This document shows positions 58,847-64,000 of a DNA stretch of 64,000 nt, piece after piece (the first letter of the stretch is position 1; every line of letters begins with the position of its first letter). The translations under genes and the position numbers were made by a program. The notes beneath the pieces were generated by a model. That model worked only from the letters and a program-made list of their open reading frames with translations, was not told the origin of the DNA and ran no database searches. Source of the stretch: Neoechinorhynchus agilis (Eukaryota > Acanthocephala); assembly GCA_051530055.1 (NCBI GenBank), contig CM121343.1, forward strand, positions 2,914,001 to 2,978,000. The letters run 5' to 3'.

Positions 58847-59174
58847 CTACACAATGAACGCTTCCAAAGTGTCACAAATGATTGTCCAATTAAATTTTAT
58901 GACGTGCGCCGGAAGAATCGAATGCACAGTGACCACGAACTTCATTCGGTTAATGCGAACTTTCGCTGATTGTTTATTCGATTCGTGATTTCCGAGCATT
59001 CCATTGTTCGTTTATGATGCGAGATCTAAAGTGCCTTTTCCTCGAACTTCAACGGAATCAGGGTATTGAATTTATCTTTCATTCGGTCAGTGTTTTCATG
59101 TAAACCTAAAAAAAACGTCGATTTGGACCACTTAAAAGGCGTTCGCCCCATTTTTATACCGTGTCCTTTCGGGA
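58847..59174. other. Spacer upstream of RanGAP
   Basis: No coding frame with support. Confidence 0.4.
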
Positions 59175-59690
59175 CGTATTATATATATATTTGCGTTTTA
59201 TTTTTGACAACGTGAGAATTGTAAGATAAGTTATACACTGATTTGTTTTAATTCGTTTAGAACGTTGGCGAATGTCATTAAATACATTCTATGGTTATGA
59301 AAACGGAGAAACCGTAGTCAACTGAAATTGGTTCAGGATCTATTTGCGTTTATTTTAGTTTAAAATAGAAAATCTAGGCCTGTCCAAATAACTAATACTT
59401 TAACCGCACGTATCAAGCTAATAAGCCGTGTTCTCTGGTGCAGTCCCCAGGGGGAGCGGCTACAGCCGCGGAGGACCGAAAGGTGGCGAAATATAGAGAA
59501 CTAAGTAGGTCTCACGTTTGTGTACCCTTTGGAGTGAAGACTCTTGGTGCGCTCGGTAGCTCGGCACTTAGATTTACGAAGGAATTATCGAGTAGACTCC
59601 AGGCCAAGACAGGAAATACAAGAGCTGGTGCCTTCCTACGCCAAAACATTGGTCTCCCGATAGAAAAGAGGAAACGCAGCGAGTGTGTTC
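59175..59690 (+). repeat. Right arm of the 515-bp inverted repeat
   Basis: Inverted copy of 55251-55765. Its LINE fragment (59438-59700) reads RKVAKYRELSRSHVCVPFGV then KTLGALGSSALRF, differing from the left copy in a few residues. Confidence 0.85.
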
Positions 59691-59700
59691 CATTGAACGG
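59438..59700 (+). mobile_element. LINE C-terminal fragment
   Basis: Same content as 55239-55502 but on the plus strand. The open frame runs 34 residues beyond the LINE homology into unrelated DNA. Confidence 0.7.
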
Positions 59701-59759
59701 CTATCATACAGACTGTTTGCAAGGTACTGGAACCGTTGTTGACCATTTTCAAAGAAACC

Positions 59760-60070
59760 AAATTTCGATCAACAGCAGTTTCTTAAATGATCGACCGCAG
59801 TGATTATAAAGTGATTCAAGGTCTTCGCCCAACAATTCAATTGTCATGGCATTGTTTTTATCAAACCTGCCATAATTGTGAACTTTCGGAAATCCATTAT
59901 CGTACCCTCCAAGTATTTGATAGATTTTATATTCCTTGAACAGTTTTGAATTTCGTTTATCTGCTTTTTCGACCTTCATTGCCATCTCCTCGCTTGTTAG
60001 CATATTTTTGCAAAGATAAACCGTCCCAAATGCACCACTGGAAATTTTTGATAAAGAGCTCTCCACTCGT
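59760..60070 (-). pseudogene. Casein kinase 1-like kinase, N-lobe fragment
   Basis: The minus-strand frame contains the glycine loop SSGAFGTVYL, the ATP-binding Lys in MAMKVEKAD, a KEYKIYQILGG helix and a TIELLGEDLESLYNHCGRSF segment, matching the CK1/TTBK N-lobe (MELLG-x-SLE-x-L). The catalytic HRD and DFG motifs are absent. The frame ends at a stop just before the inverted repeat at 59.7 kb, and no C-lobe is found up to the RanGAP gene. No ATG starts the frame. It is either one exon of a gene interrupted by the insertion or a truncated copy. Confidence 0.7.
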
Positions 60071-60320
60071 TAGTATCCCGGGTCGCAATCAAAGACATTT
60101 AAAATATCATTTAAGCGGTCTAACTAAAGCAGTTTGCTCATCAGCAGTTCTGTTAAATGTGAAGACGACATTGATTTGAAATCAGTTAACATGCCGATCG
60201 AACTTGGTCCTAAAAGATAGAATTTATTGCACTGCTCCTCCATTAATCTCGAAAAAATCAAGACTGCATTGCCAATCTAAATCAATAAAAGAATTATTTT
60301 TCACTTAATCTCAATATATC
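60071..60320. other. Spacer between kinase fragment and unknown gene
   Basis: A 40-codon minus-strand frame starting MEEQCNKFYLL (about 60243-60124) has no recognised domain and is not called. Confidence 0.35.
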
Positions 60321-60782
60321 TCAGGAACGGAAGGTTTTAGTGATCTCCAAATTGTATCCGGACAATAAACAGTTGATTATGAAGCTATCGCGGTCGGTAC
60401 TAAACCCGTTGACTATCCGCGTTGCGTTTAGATTAAATCTTTCTAGTCGAATATTGGTAACTTTTTGATTTGAACGGTTAGAAAGTGAACTGTCGAATTT
60501 CAATTGTGAATGTAACTTCTGCGGAATCGCAATTTCCATGTTATCGGTGGATAAAAATTCTTCGTAATTTTCTACTTGTTAAGTTGTGAATTTTCAGTCG
60601 TTATTTTCACTTTTGATGTGCATGTCAACATCCATCTCTGCCCAATATGAACTCTTCACGTTCATCACAAAAATCTCAAACTTCACAGCATTCAATTCGA
60701 TGTGAATTTTCGTCGTTTCCTTCACGAGTGCCTCCAAATCTCGCAGTACTTCCGAGAGGAGGTTAACTCCGAGCAACGCGAT
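60321..60782 (-). CDS. Unknown protein, at least 2 exons (5' end unresolved)
   Basis: Exons 60611-60782 and 60321-60571 join in phase across a 39-bp intron (GTGAAA...GTAG). The peptide reads LLGVNLLSEVLRDLEALVK, an amphipathic helix, then IHIELNAVKFEIFVMNVK and, after the junction, NQKVTNIRLERFNLNATRI up to the stop. There are no membrane segments or known motifs. The start is not found; a possible upstream exon ends near 60807 (QEEEFNEGILW) before a very short intron. A fragment of this gene is duplicated at 10255-10440, which supports the reading frame but also shows that the locus has been copied. Confidence 0.5.
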
Positions 60783-60799
60783 TGACTATGAGTGAGAAG

Positions 60800-61084
60800 G
60801 CTATTGGACCCAAAGGATCCCTTCGTTGAACTCCTCTTCCTGATCACAAAACGTGGTTATTGAACAACAACAACAGATTCAAAGTAGGCATTAACCAAAT
60901 AGCGAAATGCTTTTACTACGTGATCTCTAACCATCAGCTCGCTGGACTCGAAGCTCGTCTATACGCTTTAAATTAGGATGCATCCTAAAAGGCTTCGAGT
61001 TTCGTCTATATCCGAGGAGCAGTTCAAAAGACGCCCCTAAATTAACTTCTAAAAGATATAGTCGCATACAACATGATCCCGCCA
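60800..61084. other. Spacer
   Basis: A short imperfect direct repeat around TCGTCTATA..CTTTAAATTAGGATGCATCC and TTCGTCTATATCC is the only structure noticed. Confidence 0.35.
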
Positions 61085-64000
61085 CGTTTTTATACACCAA
61101 AACCTCATTTTCCTAAATAAATTTTAATTCTAATTTAATGCGGATTTGATGTGACTGCGAAATAAAATTATCAATGGGTTTTCTTCATCTTTCCTTCTCC
61201 GCCAAATAAAATATTTCAGCTCCAGAAACATTCAAAATAATACGAGGAAATCTAATGATTTTATGAAGAAATCAATTATCAATCTCTCTTGAAAGCTACG
61301 AATCAAAAAAAAGCATGAAAGAGATTTAATAATGTAACGAAAATGTAATTCAGACCTTTAAGAAAGTACGAGGAAATAATGGTAATTTATGCGTTAGAGA
61401 TCATCCAATCAATCAGCTGTGAAAAAATCGCGTGTCGGATATTTTATTGCCGATCGATAAAACTTTCTATAATACTAAAACGCAGCTTACAAATGAACTT
61501 TTCGTACCGAGTTCAAAAAATTAGATTTTCGTGAGTAAAGTGATCCGGTCCAAAAAACAAAAGCAATCCGAGAAAACAACGCCGATGAATGCGACAAACC
61601 TCGTCCACTTTGAAACCATCAAACGGATTATCTTCATTTTTTATTAATTGCCCTCTGAGATGCAATCGCATCCTTCGTCGTCATCGGGCTTTGGCCTTTG
61701 GCCAATACTCACTGTTTGCAAGTTTTTTCACTTGTGAATGCGGATTAACCCTGGAAGACACTCTTGTTTTGTCCTTGTTCTTTTATACGAGAACGAAACT
61801 TCCTGGGTAAGTACGTAACGGAAATATGTTTATGATTGTCCAAAACAATATTTAAGTTTTATTTTTCAACCTTTTCGGCTTTCCTGGACTTCAAAATCAT
61901 TCATCGCACTGATGAAAGCATTTAGAATTTCTCGACGAAATCGATTGGTCATTTACAAATCGAAGTAGAAATGAGGAAGCAAAGCTTAATAAAGACTTCG
62001 CTCCGTCCTTAAACTCAATGATTTAACTAATTCATCTTTCAGACTTCTTCAGAGTGGAAAACCAAGATTTTGAGATGTTTCTTTGAAGGACCTTCATTGG
62101 AGGAAGTTTGAGTAAAGATTTCAACTATACAGCATTTTCGTTGCGCTTTAGCCTGTTAATCAATACTACGAACAATAAATCATTTTAGTAGGCTGCTACA
62201 ATTTTTGTCAGCTCTTCTTCAGTACTAATTTTGATTACTAATTCATCAAAACAATGAAAATAATGCTTCCATTTCAAGTTTGACAATATCTCAGATGTTT
62301 GTACATTTGAAAGACGCCAATTGAGGTCGAATTGACATCGTTCAATTTCGGTGCAGTAAAACTAAAACCATACTTTGGAATTGTCTTTAAAGTGCAAGAG
62401 AACGAATCAAAAATGGCGATCAAGCGAACGTCAAATCCTAAGGAGAAATCACTCTCTCAAATTTGTGATGAATTGAGAGATAATCTCGATGGTGATTCTT
62501 GCACAATCAACCAATCTTTGGCCAAACGCAACCTGCGAGAATTGTTAACGCGATCGATTACAGCCGAAGAAATCTTAAACTTTGGGATGCTTGAGATAGT
62601 AGACGAAATGGCACTAGACAAAGATTGCAAAAGTACAAGTTGGTTCCTGAGTAAATTAAAGAACAAATTCAAAAAGATTGTCGGTGAAAAATATTGTCCA
62701 AGGATGAAAACGACGAACACATTGGTCAGTACGACCTCAACTCGAAAACGAACAAACAAAGATGAAATAATGGCGAAAAAGAAGACGACAGATTCAAGCG
62801 ATAAAGGACGAACGATTTATGAAAAGTCAACGTCCCAATCATTAAATATTTTAATTAAAAAGGTTAAAATTGGATTGGACCCACAGTTTAAAGTTACAAA
62901 CAAGAGCTTAGTAACCAGTGCCTTTTCTGAGATTCTCAAACAAGAAATGACCATCTCTCAGATTAATAAGTCCGGCCTAATAAAGATTCTCCACCAAATG
63001 AATCAAAACAAAGAAAACGGAGAACTGGACCATTTGATTAAAGAAGTGGCAGCAAAAATTAAAGTAGTGCTTGGCATGGAAAAAGGTAAAAATGCCGATG
63101 GTAAATCTCACAGGATGTCCGGTATCCAATCAAAGTTCGATGTTGAGATTGAAGAGCAGTGTCCGATAGAAACGAAATCTAAATCCAGCTTTGAAGACAC
63201 GAGCTGTAAAGAAATTTCAAGGAAGAGGATGTCGTCAACCATTCAAGGTGAAGAGAAAACAAAAATTCAGCGGACAGATTCAACACATCTCCGTCAAAGA
63301 ATCTTGATGACTATGAACTCTGAACACGAAATTGTTAATTCTGATTTATTAAGGAGCATCTTTGATGAAATTCTGAAAGGCGAAGTTAGCCTGAGTGAAA
63401 TTCGTCAATCCGGATTGATAGATGTCCTTGGAGAGATGCTCGACAACAAGGATAATGCTCCACTCAAGAAACTCTTAATCCAAGTTGCTATGAAGGTCAA
63501 GGAGGCTTTCAATCAAACACGATCTAAAGAAGGACGAGCCACGAAACCCAAATTAAATAAACCAATAGAAGTAGAAGCCGAATTATCAGATACTGATACT
63601 AGTGATCGGGATTCTAACGCAATTTCGGAAAAGAGAACAGAATCGCCGAAGAGAATCAATAGCGATGGAGAAATAGAAACGGGACATCACAACGTTGAAA
63701 AGGTTCACAGTCAACAGATTTCAGAATCCAACAAATTGATGCCGTCTTCTCGTTTAACCAAGAAGATTAAATTACTAAAATTTTTATTGGATTCGCAATA
63801 CGCAACCAAAAGCCTAGAACTGGTGGACGATGTCCTTTCCGAGATTTCAGAATTAGAGATGACTGTGGATGAAATCAAAGATTCCGATCTTATAACTACT
63901 CTCCTTAAGATGGCCAGCAACGAGGAAAACGAACCGTTAATCGACATCATCAATAAAATCGGAAAAAAGATCGCGGGAATCTATAATTGGCAACCTTCGG
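61085..64000 (+). repeat. Right arm of long inverted duplication (runs off window)
   Basis: Reverse complement of 5192-8055. Inner edge near 61085. Contains non-coding DNA, repeat A (61877-62160) and the second copy of the five-repeat gene. Confidence 0.9.
62413..64000 (+). CDS. Five-repeat alpha-helical protein, right copy (partial)
   Basis: Second copy of the gene at 4847-6778, starting at the equivalent ATG and open for 529 codons to the window end, without frameshift or stop. Against the left copy I count about fifteen base changes in 1.59 kb. Nine affected codons change the amino acid (A/S, T/A, K/N, F/S, D/G, T/M, E/G and two S/T) and five are purely silent. The first three repeats and most of the fourth are in the window. 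Nothing suggests it is broken. Confidence 0.7.
   Translation, partial: MAIKRTSNPKEKSLSQICDELRDNLDGDSCTINQSLAKRNLRELLTRSITAEEILNFGMLEIVDEMALDKDCKSTSWFLSKLKNKFKKIVGEKYCPRMKTTNTLVSTTSTRKRTNKDEIMAKKKTTDSSDKGRTIYEKSTSQSLNILIKKVKIGLDPQFKVTNKSLVTSAFSEILKQEMTISQINKSGLIKILHQMNQNKENGELDHLIKEVAAKIKVVLGMEKGKNADGKSHRMSGIQSKFDVEIEEQCPIETKSKSSFEDTSCKEISRKRMSSTIQGEEKTKIQRTDSTHLRQRILMTMNSEHEIVNSDLLRSIFDEILKGEVSLSEIRQSGLIDVLGEMLDNKDNAPLKKLLIQVAMKVKEAFNQTRSKEGRATKPKLNKPIEVEAELSDTDTSDRDSNAISEKRTESPKRINSDGEIETGHHNVEKVHSQQISESNKLMPSSRLTKKIKLLKFLLDSQYATKSLELVDDVLSEISELEMTVDEIKDSDLITTLLKMASNEENEPLIDIINKIGKKIAGIYNWQPS

Overview
The window is nuclear DNA from a small-genome metazoan. Spliceable genes encode animal proteins: a DPF/requiem chromatin reader with its DPF-type domain order, a BarH-like homeobox gene split at the usual QNRR/TKWK position, a kirre/SYG-1-type Ig protein, RanGAP, pinin, USP20/33, Pam18/DNAJC19 and NDUFA4. 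The DNA is AT-rich and most introns are very short (30-116 bp, two of 30-31 bp). Many genes have an AG splice acceptor 0-11 nt before the ATG, which suggests spliced-leader trans-splicing. A vermiform animal such as a nematode, or another compact trans-splicing lineage, fits best; the species cannot be fixed from the sequence alone.

Layout. 1-8 kb: retrotransposon debris; an element of about 2.2 kb with 262-bp terminal inverted repeats that carries an intron-containing gene for a tail-anchored membrane protein; then a 643-aa protein with five internal repeats. That gene and its flank recur in opposite orientation at 61.1 kb to the window end, so the window is bracketed by a >2.8-kb inverted duplication about 53 kb apart. 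8-15 kb: degenerate R2-like and other non-LTR retrotransposon pieces. 15.7-16.9 kb: satellite. 17-25.4 kb: genes for DPF, an N-formylglutamate amidohydrolase-like protein, DNAJC19, NDUFA4 and pinin, the last three head to tail with 66-72 bp gaps. 26-32.9 kb: palindromic repeats, an unknown 264-aa gene (minus strand), a tRNA-like/tandem repeat and foldbacks. 33.7 kb: bHLH gene. 36-37.3 kb: satellite. 38-40 kb: a foldback family. 40.1-41.3 kb: single-exon ubiquitin protease. 41.5-42.9 kb: an almost perfect 301-bp tandem array. 44.1 kb: an Ig-protein 5' end. 44.8-45.8 kb: the inverted counterpart of the 26-27.7 kb palindromic array. 46.2-49.1 kb: seven-exon USP20/33 gene (minus). 49.3-50.6 kb: minisatellite. 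53.8-54.9 kb: BarH-like homeobox gene. 55.2-59.7 kb: RanGAP gene between inverted retrotransposon fragments. 59.7-60.8 kb: a truncated CK1 kinase and an unknown gene.

The genes are general housekeeping (mitochondrial import and respiration, splicing, nuclear transport, deubiquitination) and developmental regulators. They form no single pathway. What stands out is genome architecture: inverted duplications at several scales, homogenised tandem arrays, probable trans-splicing or operon organisation, and a possible undescribed TIR element with a membrane-protein cargo.
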